The notes below the pieces were generated by a model. It was not told the DNA's origin and made no database searches. It saw only the letters and a list, made by a program, of their open reading frames with translations. From positions 124,001 through 188,000 of the forward strand of contig NZ_MDET01000023.1 of assembly GCF_002075885.1 (NCBI RefSeq): a stretch of DNA of 64,000 nucleotides, written 5' to 3'. The stretch's first letter is position 1, and every line of letters starts with the position of its first letter. This DNA is from Manganibacter manganicus. Its GTDB lineage: Bacteria; Pseudomonadota; Alphaproteobacteria; Rhizobiales; Rhizobiaceae. Below, piece by piece: positions 31,438-41,252 of this stretch. Made by a program: the position numbers and the translations under genes.

Positions 31438-31469
31438 CCTCATGCTGAGGAGCCGGCCACGCCGGCGTC
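31438..31469. repeat. REP-like palindromic element 3
   Basis: CCTCATGCTGAGGAG is followed by the hairpin GCCGGC-cac-GCCGGC (31452-31466) and GTC. Head and hairpin layout match element 2, with compensating changes in the hairpin. Confidence 0.6.
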
Positions 31470-31499
31470 ACGCTCGCATAGGCCCACCGGGGTCCAAGC

Positions 31500-31521
31500 G
31501 TTCGGCCCCAAAGGGCCGAAC
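31500..31521 (-). terminator. Hairpin after lepA
   Basis: A perfect 9-bp stem (GTTCGGCCC/GGGCCGAAC) with a 4-base loop starts 3 bases after the lepA stop. No U-run follows on the minus strand, so it may protect the 3' end rather than terminate on its own. Confidence 0.45.
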
Positions 31522-31524
31522 CGC

Positions 31525-33336
<1,812 letters not shown>

Positions 33337-33352
33337 GCGCGCGGCCTATAAA

Positions 33353-33397
33353 GCATTCGCGCGAAAAGTGGAAACCGGATTTCGGTTGGCCGATGCG
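33353..33397. repeat. Diverged copy of a CGAAAAGTGGAA palindromic repeat
   Basis: The core CGAAAAGTGGAAACCGGATTTCGG (33362-33385, two halves pairing as CGAAA/TTTCG) matches the core of the complete element at 50147-50196. The outer GCATC stem is degraded. It sits directly upstream of lepA. Confidence 0.5.
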
Positions 33398-33555
33398 GCA
33401 AAAATAACAGTGAGCTGGAGGATGGCTTGCGGCCCTGCATTGGCGCGGCTTTCGGCATCATATTCGGGTGATGCGCGTAACGGACCGGATGTGGCGGGCG
33501 AACCGGCACAGTCAGCCGCCCATATCAGAGCGGCCAGCCCATAGGAGACACCGCC

Positions 33556-33843
33556 ATGCCTGCCCACCGAATGACGCTTCCCTCGCTTGCCTTCGCCCTG
33601 GCCTCTGCTGCCGTCTTTGCCGCGCCACCTGCTTTCGCCGATTCCATGAAGACGGATTCGATGAAATCCACCGACACGATGCAGACGCAGAAGATGAAGA
33701 ACGACGACTGCATGGGCAAGGCGATGACGAAAAAGGAAAAGGCCGATTGCGAGAAATCGATGAAGACGGGAGATATGATGAAAACGGATGACTCGACGAT
33801 GAAGACCGATTCGATGAAGCCGGCAGAACCCACGAACAACTGA
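33556..33843 (+). CDS. Exported pentapeptide MXKDX-repeat protein
   Basis: The 95-residue product has a signal peptide with probable cleavage after Ala28 (AFA-DS). The mature part of 67 residues is made almost wholly of Met, Lys, Asp, Thr and Ser, with repeated units such as DSMKTDSMKSTDTM and DDSTMKTDSMK. Two cysteines (52 and 65) lie in the centre. This is the pattern of the small 'pentapeptide MXKDX' family, whose function is unknown. About a dozen methionines with acidic and basic residues suggest metal binding or an oxidant sink in the periplasm. MsrA, which repairs methionine sulfoxide, is encoded 1.3 kb downstream. Longer open frames on the opposite strand are compositional shadows. 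Confidence 0.8.
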   Translation: MPAHRMTLPSLAFALASAAVFAAPPAFADSMKTDSMKSTDTMQTQKMKNDDCMGKAMTKKEKADCEKSMKTGDMMKTDDSTMKTDSMKPAEPTNN

Positions 33844-33900
33844 AATCGTTTCCAGCTTCGCGACGGCCATCGTGCTGGTGCGGCCCGTCCCTGCCGGCGG

Positions 33901-33940
33901 GTCGCTAAAGTTTTATCCATCCGGTTAGCGGCTCTTTTTC
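33901..33940 (+). terminator. Candidate terminator after the MXKDX gene
   Basis: GTCGCTAA (33901-33908) pairs with TTAGCGGC (33925-33932) around a 16-base loop and is followed by TCTTTTTC. The stem is short but the T-run is good for a Rho-independent terminator. Confidence 0.45.
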
Positions 33941-33985
33941 TTCCCTTTGCTAATGTATGCGCAGTTGTTGCCGAACGAGGGAACC

Positions 33986-35020
33986 ATGCGCAACGCCTGC
34001 CGCCGCTTTCTCCGCTGCAAAAGCGGTTCATTCGCTCCCATCATGGCCATCACCGCCGTGCCGCTGCTGCTGGCTGTCGGCCTTGTGACGGATTACTCCT
34101 CGGCGGTTTCCACACATTCGACCATGCAGAACGCGCTGGACGCGGCAACCCTTTCGCTGATCGGCATGCCGCGTACGGCAACCGACGACGATCGGCAGGT
34201 AAAGCTTCAGGCAAACTACGCGGCCAATGGCGGTAGGGGAACGGCCGAACTGGCCTCTGCCGTGTTCGATGCCGACGGCACGCTGCGCATCAGCGCCTCG
34301 GCAGGCTACGCGATGCCGACACAATTCATGAGCATGGCGATGATCCATGACGTGCCGATCGACGTGACGTCAAAACTGGTCAAGAAGCCGAGGCTCATCG
34401 AGGCAACGTTCAAGATCGACAAGGCTTCCGGCTACTGGAACAAGACCATCACGCTTTACGGCTCGAAGCCGGATGAGAAAAATTCCAATGGGCTGATGCA
34501 GATCAAATACGAATATAATGGAAAAGGTGGCGACAAGGGCTATGGCACGACGACCGTGTACACGCCTGACGAAGACGGCAAGTTCAACGTCATCAGGCAG
34601 CAGGAAATCTGCACGTCATCCAGCAACAATAAAAACTCCACCGCCAACACGTTCAGGGATGGCAGCCTCTACACCACCTGCAAGTTCGATTCAAAATATG
34701 GAAGCGGCGCGACAATCGACGTCAGCAAGATGCAATCTCTTTATCTGCAAATGGATGTCACCAGCGGGGACAAGGCGACCAGAAAATCGGATGATCCGAA
34801 AACGTCGAATTTCATGTATCTGGACGGCGTCCAGGTGAGGAAGAACGAGGCCGTGGACATCTTCACCGCCGTGCCGTGCGGCCAGACGAGTTCGCAGGCG
34901 TGGGAGGACGGCGGCAACAATCCGCCATCGCTGGACGTGAAGAACGCCGACTTCTTCTACAAGGTCACCGGCAAGTGCGATTTCAGCCAGATGGGCTCGG
35001 ACACGCGCCTGACGCAATAG
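33986..35020 (+). CDS. TadE/TadG-like pilus-assembly protein
   Basis: The 344-residue protein starts with a basic leader and one membrane helix (about residues 17-35, GSFAPIMAITAVPLLLAVGL). SAVSTHSTMQNALDAATLSL follows, the typical start of TadG/TadE pseudopilin-like proteins of Flp pilus systems. The remainder is an extracytoplasmic domain without a family I can name, with an Asn/Lys/Ser/Thr-rich, less GC-rich middle part (about residues 160-270). GAGGGAACC precedes the chosen ATG. No other tad/cpa/flp genes are present nearby, so it may be an orphan that works with a distant locus or has another surface role. Confidence 0.7.
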   Translation: MRNACRRFLRCKSGSFAPIMAITAVPLLLAVGLVTDYSSAVSTHSTMQNALDAATLSLIGMPRTATDDDRQVKLQANYAANGGRGTAELASAVFDADGTLRISASAGYAMPTQFMSMAMIHDVPIDVTSKLVKKPRLIEATFKIDKASGYWNKTITLYGSKPDEKNSNGLMQIKYEYNGKGGDKGYGTTTVYTPDEDGKFNVIRQQEICTSSSNNKNSTANTFRDGSLYTTCKFDSKYGSGATIDVSKMQSLYLQMDVTSGDKATRKSDDPKTSNFMYLDGVQVRKNEAVDIFTAVPCGQTSSQAWEDGGNNPPSLDVKNADFFYKVTGKCDFSQMGSDTRLTQ

Positions 35021-35136
35021 TCACGCGGACGTGTCCATGCGCCAGGTATCCCGCACGCCATTGTGACGAGCATATGCCGCCCGTCCGGTCTATTATCGTT
35101 GCAGTGAATATCCCAGAGCAGGAAGCCATTGCAGCC

Positions 35137-35871
35137 ATGACGGACCTGACGAATACCATCTCTTGCCGGTCGGGCAGGCCGATCCGGGCCATGCTTGCAG
35201 CGTTTGCGCTCGCGGCCGTCTCACTGTGCACCATGCCGGCCTTCGCCGCCGAGGATGCGGTGAAAATCCCACCGCCCGCGATCGACGAAAAGCCCGCCGC
35301 CGGCACCGAGACCGCTGTTCTGGCGGGCGGCTGTTTCTGGGGCGTGCAGGGCGTGTTCCAGCACGTCAAGGGCGTGACCAGGGCGGTTTCCGGCTATGCG
35401 GGCGGCAGCAAGGACAGTGCCGTTTATGAGACGGTGAGTTCAGGCCGTACCGGCCATGCCGAATCGGTCGAGATCACCTATGATCCGTCGAAGATCACCT
35501 ATGGCCGGCTGTTGCAGATCTATTTCTCCGTCGCCCATAACCCGACCGAACTGAACTATCAGGGGCCGGATCGCGGCACGCAGTATCGCTCGACGATCTT
35601 CGCCGAGACGCCGGCGCAAAAGAAAGTGGCGAAAGCCTATATCGCGCAGCTCGGCAAGACCGGGGCATTTGGCAGGCCGATCGTCACCACGGTCGAAACG
35701 GGCAAGACTTTCTATCCGGCGGAAGCCTATCACCAGGATTTCCTGGAGCGGAACCCGACCTATCCCTATATCGTTTATAACGACCTGCCGAAGATCGGAA
35801 ACCTGAAAAGCACCTTCCCCGATCTTTTCCGCGAAAAGCCGATTCTGGTGATGGCCCAGGCGGCAGATTGA
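35137..35871 (+). CDS. msrA: Peptide methionine sulfoxide reductase MsrA, exported
   Basis: MsrA reduces methionine-S-sulfoxide in proteins. The 244-residue product has a signal-like segment (IRAMLAAFALAAVSLCTMPAFAA) and then the catalytic motif GGCFWG with Cys66. The SGYAGG, HAESVEITYDP and QYRSTIF segments of the family follow. An extracytoplasmic location is inferred from the leader. An in-frame ATG at 35074 would add 21 residues and is possible. The exported form fits its neighbourhood of small secreted proteins, including a Met-rich one. Confidence 0.9.
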   Translation: MTDLTNTISCRSGRPIRAMLAAFALAAVSLCTMPAFAAEDAVKIPPPAIDEKPAAGTETAVLAGGCFWGVQGVFQHVKGVTRAVSGYAGGSKDSAVYETVSSGRTGHAESVEITYDPSKITYGRLLQIYFSVAHNPTELNYQGPDRGTQYRSTIFAETPAQKKVAKAYIAQLGKTGAFGRPIVTTVETGKTFYPAEAYHQDFLERNPTYPYIVYNDLPKIGNLKSTFPDLFREKPILVMAQAAD

Positions 35872-35898
35872 GCGGAATTGCCGCCCCGGCGCTTCCCG

Positions 35899-36171
35899 TC
35901 AGCGCAGCGTTTTCGGCTCGCCCGTCACCGGATCGAACTTCATTTCGACCTTGGCGTGATCGGTCGTGTAATAGGTGACCTCATAGGCGCCGTCCTCCCA
36001 ATCGACCTCGCCGACATATTGAAAATCCTGCCGCTGCTCGACCTTGGCGATGATCTCGGAAAGCTTCTTGGCATTTTGCGGCGGCACACGCGCTTCGGCG
36101 GCATAAGCGCCGCCCGCCATGACCAAGACAAGAAAGGACGCCACGGCGCCGGCGGACAATCTTTTCAACAT
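35899..36171 (-). CDS. Small exported PepSY-like protein
   Basis: The 90-residue product has a signal peptide (LSAGAVASFLVLVMAGGAYA) and a mature domain with KLSEIIAKVEQRQDFQYVGEVDWEDGAYEVTYYTTDHAKVEMKFDPVTGEP. The alternating strands and the final DPVTGE turn resemble a single PepSY domain. Such domains occur in periplasmic or membrane proteins that modulate peptidases, sensors or reductases. The start at 36171 follows AGGGATTTGAAAGAG. It converges with msrA, ending 27 bases away. No specific role can be given. Confidence 0.75.
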   Translation of the reverse strand: MLKRLSAGAVASFLVLVMAGGAYAAEARVPPQNAKKLSEIIAKVEQRQDFQYVGEVDWEDGAYEVTYYTTDHAKVEMKFDPVTGEPKTLR

Positions 36172-36338
36172 GGCTCTTTCAAATCCCTCAAAACGTTTCT
36201 GAATCCCGCCGCCGCATAGTGTTGCCGCCAGCGTGCCGGATTTCAACTCACTGGATGCCGCAATAGTTCCGGCATCACTTGCGGAACCATTCGTGGCGGG
36301 GCGGCTTAGGTTCACAATGCGTGCTGAAGGATGAGACC

Positions 36339-36659
36339 ATGAGAGCCAAACTGACAGGCGTGCTGATGCTGGCGCTGGCAATTCCCGCGGTGGCCTTGGC
36401 CGCCGAAGAGACGGCGCCCGGTCAAACGGAGCCACAGGCCGAGAAATGCAAGGTTCAGCCGGAATCGGAAAGCCAAGAACCCGTCGAAAACGGCAAGGCC
36501 GGCGACGGCGAAAGCCTGACCGGCAAGCTCGATCCATGCAACGGCGTGCTCAAGCCGCCGGCCACGGGCGACACCGGCATGACCAAGCCCGCGCCGGACC
36601 AGGGCAAGACACCCGTCATCAAGCCCGGCGAGATACCGGCCCAACCACCAAAGCAATGA
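36339..36659 (+). CDS. Small exported hypothetical protein, Pro/Glu/Lys-rich
   Basis: AAGGATGAGACC precedes an ATG opening 106 residues. The first 21 form a signal peptide (MRAKLTGVLMLALAIPAVALA). The mature part is hydrophilic and rich in Pro, Glu, Lys and Gly, with two cysteines (CKVQPESES and DPCNGVLKPP) that could form a disulfide. It looks unstructured and I recognise no domain. It is divergent from the PepSY-like gene, so the two share a promoter region. The clear signal peptide and ribosome-binding site support a real secreted protein. Confidence 0.65.
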   Translation: MRAKLTGVLMLALAIPAVALAAEETAPGQTEPQAEKCKVQPESESQEPVENGKAGDGESLTGKLDPCNGVLKPPATGDTGMTKPAPDQGKTPVIKPGEIPAQPPKQ

Positions 36660-36762
36660 GGTTGCACGCAGGTTCCGGTTTGAAAATATGACCTGTGAGG
36701 TAATCGATCGAACGAATTCACCGCGGCATGGTTGCGCCCACACCCGCAACAAGGAGAACATC

Positions 36763-37098
36763 ATGTGCGGTTATGCAATCGGTCATCTTCGCAACGTTAA
36801 TGTCGGCAACGAGATCGTCGAATATCTGGAACGTATCGACGCCACGCTGGAGCCTTTCGGCGGCGTCTTCCTGATCCACGGCGCAACGGCGCAATGTGTC
36901 GAGGGCAAATGGAGCGGAGACCTGATCGTCATTGCCTTTCCGAGCCTCAAGGCCGCCCGGAACTGGTACAATTCGCCAGCCTATCGGGCGATTGCGCCGC
37001 TGAGGGCACGCAATGCCGATGGCGAAATCCTGCTGATCGAGGGTGTCGAGGAACCGCATCGCGCAACCGATGTGCTGAAAGCCTTGTTGCCGGCATAA
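36763..37098 (+). CDS. DUF1330 family protein
   Basis: The 111-residue product has the DUF1330 dimeric alpha-beta barrel pattern: YAIGHLRNVNVGNEIVEYLERIDATLEPFGG, then DLIVIAFPSLKAARNWYNSPAYRAIAPLRARNADGEILLIEG. These proteins resemble stress-response barrel and monooxygenase folds, but have no established activity. A strong AAGGAGAACATC site precedes the ATG, which fixes the start; a longer frame to 36688 is rejected. It lies between the secreted-protein cluster and the first ABC exporter. Confidence 0.85.
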   Translation: MCGYAIGHLRNVNVGNEIVEYLERIDATLEPFGGVFLIHGATAQCVEGKWSGDLIVIAFPSLKAARNWYNSPAYRAIAPLRARNADGEILLIEGVEEPHRATDVLKALLPA

Positions 37099-37221
37099 CA
37101 GCCCGGTTAACGGCGTTTGGCTGGAAATGTCAGGAGCGGTATTGCAATCCGGTTGTGCGCACCGACATAGAGCGGCTACAAGCACACCCCATTTTCAGCC
37201 CGCCAGCGGGAAATTTCATCT

Positions 37222-38148
37222 ATGCCTTCTATCATCTCGATTTCCGGGGTCAACAAGACCTATGCCAGCGGTTTCACCGCGCTCAACAACATCAATCTCG
37301 ACATCCGCCGGGGCGAAATCTTCGCCCTGCTCGGTCCCAACGGCGCCGGCAAGACGACGCTGATCTCGATCGTATGCGGCATCGTCAACCGCACGGGCGG
37401 CACCGTCACGGTGGACGGCCACGACATTTCCAGCGACTATCGCGCCGCGCGCAGCCTGATCGGCCTCGTGCCGCAGGAACTGACCGTGGAAGCCTTCGAG
37501 ACGGTGCGCAACGCCTTTGCCTTCAGCCGCGGCCTGTTCGGCAAGCCGGCCAATCCGGCCTTCATCGACAAGATCCTGAAAGACCTGTCCTTGTGGGACA
37601 AGCGCGACGCCAAGATCATCACGCTTTCAGGCGGCATGAAGCGCCGCGTCATGATCGGCAAGGCGCTGGCGCATGAGCCGAAAATCCTGTTCCTCGACGA
37701 GCCGACGGCCGGCGTCGATGTCGAATTGCGCAAGGATATGTGGCAGATGGTGCGCAGCCTGCGCGACAGCGGCGTGACCGTCATTCTGACCACGCATTAC
37801 ATCGAGGAGGCCGAGGAAATGGCCGACCGCGTCGGCGTCATCAATCACGGCGAGATCGTCCTGGTGGAAGAAAAGACCGAATTGATGCGCAAGCTCGGTC
37901 GCAAGCAGATGAAGCTCGAACTGCGCGAACCGATCAGCACTGTTCCGGCCGCGCTGAACGGCTACGAACTCGACCTTTCGCCCGAGGGCACGACACTGAC
38001 CTATACCTATGACAACCAGGCCGAACGGCCGGGCGTCGCCTCGCTGCTCGGCGATCTCGGCAAGGCCGGCATCCAGTTTCGCGACCTCGACACCGAAAAC
38101 AGCTCACTGGAGGAGATTTTCGTCAACCTCGTGAGGAAAACGCAATGA
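37222..38148 (+). CDS. ABC-2 exporter ATP-binding protein (YadG-like)
   Basis: The 308-residue ATPase has Walker [11 protein letters not shown], signature [17 protein letters not shown], Walker [13 protein letters not shown] and the H-loop [14 protein letters not shown]. The C-terminal 80 residues resemble the regulatory extension of drug or polysaccharide exporters. Its stop overlaps the start of the permease gene by four bases (ATGA), so the two form one exporter. The pair resembles YadG/YadH of E. coli. The substrate is unknown; the adjacent DUF2156 gene raises the possibility of lipid export. Confidence 0.9.
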   Translation: MPSIISISGVNKTYASGFTALNNINLDIRRGEIFALLGPNGAGKTTLISIVCGIVNRTGGTVTVDGHDISSDYRAARSLIGLVPQELTVEAFETVRNAFAFSRGLFGKPANPAFIDKILKDLSLWDKRDAKIITLSGGMKRRVMIGKALAHEPKILFLDEPTAGVDVELRKDMWQMVRSLRDSGVTVILTTHYIEEAEEMADRVGVINHGEIVLVEEKTELMRKLGRKQMKLELREPISTVPAALNGYELDLSPEGTTLTYTYDNQAERPGVASLLGDLGKAGIQFRDLDTENSSLEEIFVNLVRKTQ

Positions 38149-38906
38149 ACTATCGCGCCGTATGGGCGATCTACAAGGTCGAGATGCTGCGGTCGCTGCG
38201 CACCATCCTGCAAAGCGTGGTGTCGCCTGTAATTTCCACCTCGCTCTATTTCGTGGTGTTCGGCGCGGCCATCGGCTCGCGCATTTCCGAGGTCAACGGG
38301 GTGAGCTACGGCGCTTTCATCGTGCCGGGGCTGATCATGCTGTCATTGCTCACCCAGTCCGTCTCAAATGCCGCCTTTGGCATTTATTTTCCGAAGTTCG
38401 TCGGCACCATATTCGAACTGCTCTCCGCGCCCATCTCCTATCTCGAGATCGTGACGGCGTTTGTCGGCGCGGCCGCGACTAAGTCGATTGTGATCGGGCT
38501 CATCATCCTGGCCACGGCGGCGCTGTTCGTGCCACTGCATATCGAACATCCTGTCTGGATGGTCGCCTTCCTGGTGCTTACCGCCGTCACCTTTTCGCTG
38601 TTCGGCTTCATCATCGGTATCTGGGCGGGCAGCTTCGAGCAATTGCAGCTCGTGCCACTCCTGATCGTCACGCCGCTGACCTTCCTCGGCGGCTCGTTCT
38701 ATTCGATCGACATGCTGCCGGGCATCTGGCGCACCATCACCCTGTTCAACCCGGTGGTCTATCTGGTGAGCGGCTTCCGCTGGGCCTTCTTCGGCACCGC
38801 CGATGTCTCGATCGGCATCAGCCTCGGCATGACACTGACCTTCCTGGTCGCCTGCATTGCCGTCATCGCCTGGATCTTCAAGACCGGCTACCGGCTGCGC
38901 ACCTGA
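38145..38906 (+). CDS. ABC-2 type exporter permease (YadH-like)
   Basis: The 253-residue protein has six hydrophobic segments and the ABC-2 permease pattern, including the [26 protein letters not shown] loop with [16 protein letters not shown] before the last helix. It forms the membrane part of the exporter with the preceding ATPase, to which it is translationally coupled. Homologues include YadH and NodJ-type permeases. It converges with the DUF2156 gene, whose stop lies only 4 bases away, with no terminator visible between them. Confidence 0.9.
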   Translation: MNYRAVWAIYKVEMLRSLRTILQSVVSPVISTSLYFVVFGAAIGSRISEVNGVSYGAFIVPGLIMLSLLTQSVSNAAFGIYFPKFVGTIFELLSAPISYLEIVTAFVGAAATKSIVIGLIILATAALFVPLHIEHPVWMVAFLVLTAVTFSLFGFIIGIWAGSFEQLQLVPLLIVTPLTFLGGSFYSIDMLPGIWRTITLFNPVVYLVSGFRWAFFGTADVSIGISLGMTLTFLVACIAVIAWIFKTGYRLRT

Positions 38907-38909
38907 TTT

Positions 38910-39950
38910 TCAGATCGCCTTGAGCAAGCGCAGCAACGCCAGCATGTCCATTGGGCCGGCCTTGGGAAAGGCGATATAGACCGGCTCCTCCTGCCCATGG
39001 AAACGACGCTTGAAGGCGGCCTGCCCCTGCAAATTGAAACGATGGCGATTGATGAGCCGGGAATCGTAGGCACGGCGGAAGGCCTCGCGCCAGAACGCAC
39101 TCTCGGCAAAGCCGCTCGGCTCGATCGCGGCCAATGGCGACAGGCCGAGCGTCACCACCGCGCGGCCTTCGGCACGAAAGCGATCGACGGCGAATTTCGT
39201 CAGCCCGACCTCCGAATGCGGGCTGGCATCGGCCCGTTTGCGCTTGAACGCCGTGGTGTAGCCGATTGCCTTGCCGCCGCTATACAGCGGGTCGAAATCG
39301 AGCAGCGCCACCAGTCTGCGGTCGGGACCGAGAAGTATGAAGCGGCGCATGCCCTCGCCGGGCACCGCCGAGAAGGCACGATTGAGGAATGCCATTTCGC
39401 GGCGGCGCACAATGCGCCCCTCCCGCCATTCCACTGAAAGCTGCTCGACCTCCGACACCGGCACGGCAGTTCCGTCGTCCTCGATCAGTTCATAGCCGTT
39501 CCTGCCCAGCCAGCGCTCGGAATAGCGCACCGTCTCGTTGCGCTTGCCGGAAAAATCGTGCGCCGGCAGGACGAGCCTGGTGTCGATACCGAGTTTTCCG
39601 ACCTGGTAGCCGAGGCTGGAAAGGATGCGCGCGGTACGCTCGCCGACCTGCACGAACCATGGCCGCCCGGCCGCTTCGATCAAGCGGCGAATATAATCCG
39701 CATGCGCGTCAGGTTCCGCCATCGGGTCGGCCAGCGCGAAATGGCGACCCATCTTGGTCTGAAACGCGATGTAGCCCCGAGCATCGCCGAAATAGGATGT
39801 GCCGTCTTGCGTGGCCGTGGAATAGGCCAGCGAAAAATCGCCATGCTGCGCTATGAGATCGAGGCGCTGCCGCAACGACAGGTCCGCCTCCGGGACCCGA
39901 ACGGCGCGCCCGTCGAGAAGGCTGTCGATGTAGCGGCGCAAGGAAGGCAT
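38910..39950 (-). CDS. DUF2156 / phosphatidylglycerol lysyltransferase-like domain, soluble
   Basis: The 346-residue protein matches the C-terminal catalytic GNAT-like part of MprF/LpiA enzymes: SLAYSTATQDGTSYFGDARGYIAFQTKMGRHFALADPMAEP at the start and GLSPLAAI plus LQGQAAFKRRFHGQEEPVYIAF at the end. MprF domains transfer amino acids from tRNA to phosphatidylglycerol, but here the membrane flippase part is missing and no transmembrane helix is seen. Many DUF2156 proteins have no demonstrated substrate. It is divergent from a flavin monooxygenase gene and convergent with an ABC-2 permease gene. Confidence 0.8.
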   Translation of the reverse strand: MPSLRRYIDSLLDGRAVRVPEADLSLRQRLDLIAQHGDFSLAYSTATQDGTSYFGDARGYIAFQTKMGRHFALADPMAEPDAHADYIRRLIEAAGRPWFVQVGERTARILSSLGYQVGKLGIDTRLVLPAHDFSGKRNETVRYSERWLGRNGYELIEDDGTAVPVSEVEQLSVEWREGRIVRRREMAFLNRAFSAVPGEGMRRFILLGPDRRLVALLDFDPLYSGGKAIGYTTAFKRKRADASPHSEVGLTKFAVDRFRAEGRAVVTLGLSPLAAIEPSGFAESAFWREAFRRAYDSRLINRHRFNLQGQAAFKRRFHGQEEPVYIAFPKAGPMDMLALLRLLKAI

Positions 39951-40094
39951 GAAAACTCACCGGGAGCGAAATCTACGTTGCGACGCCGAATCGGCTGCCG
40001 CCGTATTGCCGCCCGAACCCTTGTCATAATCGCCCGCCGCGCCCATAGATGCAACCTTCATTGAGCAACGAGCGCCAAGGGATTTATTCGAGGC

Positions 40095-41252
40095 ATGACA
40101 GCAACAATCGGAGCGGCGCTGGATGCCCCGGTGATCGTGGTCGGCGCGGGCGCGGCCGGCCTGGCCATGGCCGACACGCTGGCGAGACATGGCATCGCCT
40201 ATACGGTTCTCGAAAAAGAACCGCGCCTGGCCGAGCCATGGCGGCAGCGGCACGCGCATCTGACTCTGAACACGCATCGCAACCTTTCCACCCTGCCCGG
40301 CTTCAAATATCCGGCGGGAACCGTCGCCTATCCGCACAAGGACGTCATTGTCGGCTATCTGGAGGCGTTTGCCGCCGAGCGCGATCTCACCGTCGAATTC
40401 GGCACCGCCGTCACGCGCATCGAGCGCGGCGCTGACGGAAACTGGACCGTCCACACCAGCGCCGGCCCGCGCCAGGCGTCCAATGTCATCATCGCCACCG
40501 GGCGCGACCGCATTCCATGGCTGCCGGACTGGGCGGGCAAGGCGACATTTGCCGGCCGCATCATCCATGCCGCCGATTTCGGCACGGCGGCAGCCTTTGC
40601 CGGCAAGAGCATATTGGTGATCGGCGCAGGCAATTCCGGGTTCGACGTGCTTAACCATCTGGCCAGGGTCGACACCGGGCCGATGTGGCTCGCCGTGCGC
40701 AGCGGGCCGGCCGTCCTGCCGAAACGCATCGGCAATATCGCGGTGAACCGTTTCGGCACCGTCATGGCGCGGCTGCCTCTATGGTTGGCCGATGCCGTGA
40801 TCGGTGCCACCCAGCGCTTCGCTTTCGGCGATCTCAGGCGCTACGGCCTGCCCAGACCCGCCCAGGGCGGAGCGACCCGCCTGCAGAAAAACCAGATCGC
40901 TTTATCGGTGGACGAAGGCGCGGTTGCCGCCATCAAGGCCGGGCGCATCAAGCTTGTTGGCGCGGCTGAACGCTTCGAAGGCACGGCGGTGGTGCTGGCG
41001 GACGGCACGCGCATCGAACCGGAGATCGTCATCGCCGCCACCGGCTACCGCACCGGGCTGGAAGAGATGGTCGGCGCGCTTGGCGTGCTCGACGAAAACG
41101 GCGTGCCTAAAGCAACCGGCGCAGAGCCGACAGGCCAGAAGGGCCTGTGGTTCATCGGCATGCGGCCCAGCATCATCAGCAACTTCCACGCCGCAACGCA
41201 GCAGGCCGGGGCCATTGTCGCGCGCATCCAGAAGGACGCCAGACGTTCATGA
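40095..41252 (+). CDS. FAD-dependent monooxygenase-like oxidoreductase (CzcO/FMO type)
   Basis: The 385-residue protein has an N-terminal FAD-binding motif (VVGAGAAGLAMADTLARHG), the YPHKDVIVGYLEAF segment, and a second dinucleotide motif VIGAGNSGFDV for NADPH (about residue 178). ATGYRTG near the C-terminus completes the flavin monooxygenase pattern. These proteins oxidise N, S or ketone substrates; the substrate here is unknown. Its stop overlaps the PAP2 gene start (ATGA), so the two are co-translated. Confidence 0.85.
   Translation: MTATIGAALDAPVIVVGAGAAGLAMADTLARHGIAYTVLEKEPRLAEPWRQRHAHLTLNTHRNLSTLPGFKYPAGTVAYPHKDVIVGYLEAFAAERDLTVEFGTAVTRIERGADGNWTVHTSAGPRQASNVIIATGRDRIPWLPDWAGKATFAGRIIHAADFGTAAAFAGKSILVIGAGNSGFDVLNHLARVDTGPMWLAVRSGPAVLPKRIGNIAVNRFGTVMARLPLWLADAVIGATQRFAFGDLRRYGLPRPAQGGATRLQKNQIALSVDEGAVAAIKAGRIKLVGAAERFEGTAVVLADGTRIEPEIVIAATGYRTGLEEMVGALGVLDENGVPKATGAEPTGQKGLWFIGMRPSIISNFHAATQQAGAIVARIQKDARRS

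Larger units (their letters stand above)
30533..31524. other. Repeat-rich non-coding interval between hyuA-type gene and lepA
   Basis: No reading frame in these 992 bases has a ribosome-binding site or recognisable product. The interval holds nested inverted repeats (30731-30852), three diverged REP-like elements (31202-31469), a small CCCT/AAGGG hairpin at 31372-31386 and a hairpin just after lepA. It probably contains the promoter of the hyuA-type gene. Confidence 0.6.

Noticed and set aside
33525..34031. 168-codon minus-strand frame opposite the MXKDX gene
   Set aside because: The plus-strand product has a signal peptide and a known repeat type; the antisense product is a Phe/Ile/Val shadow of Met/Lys/Asp codons.
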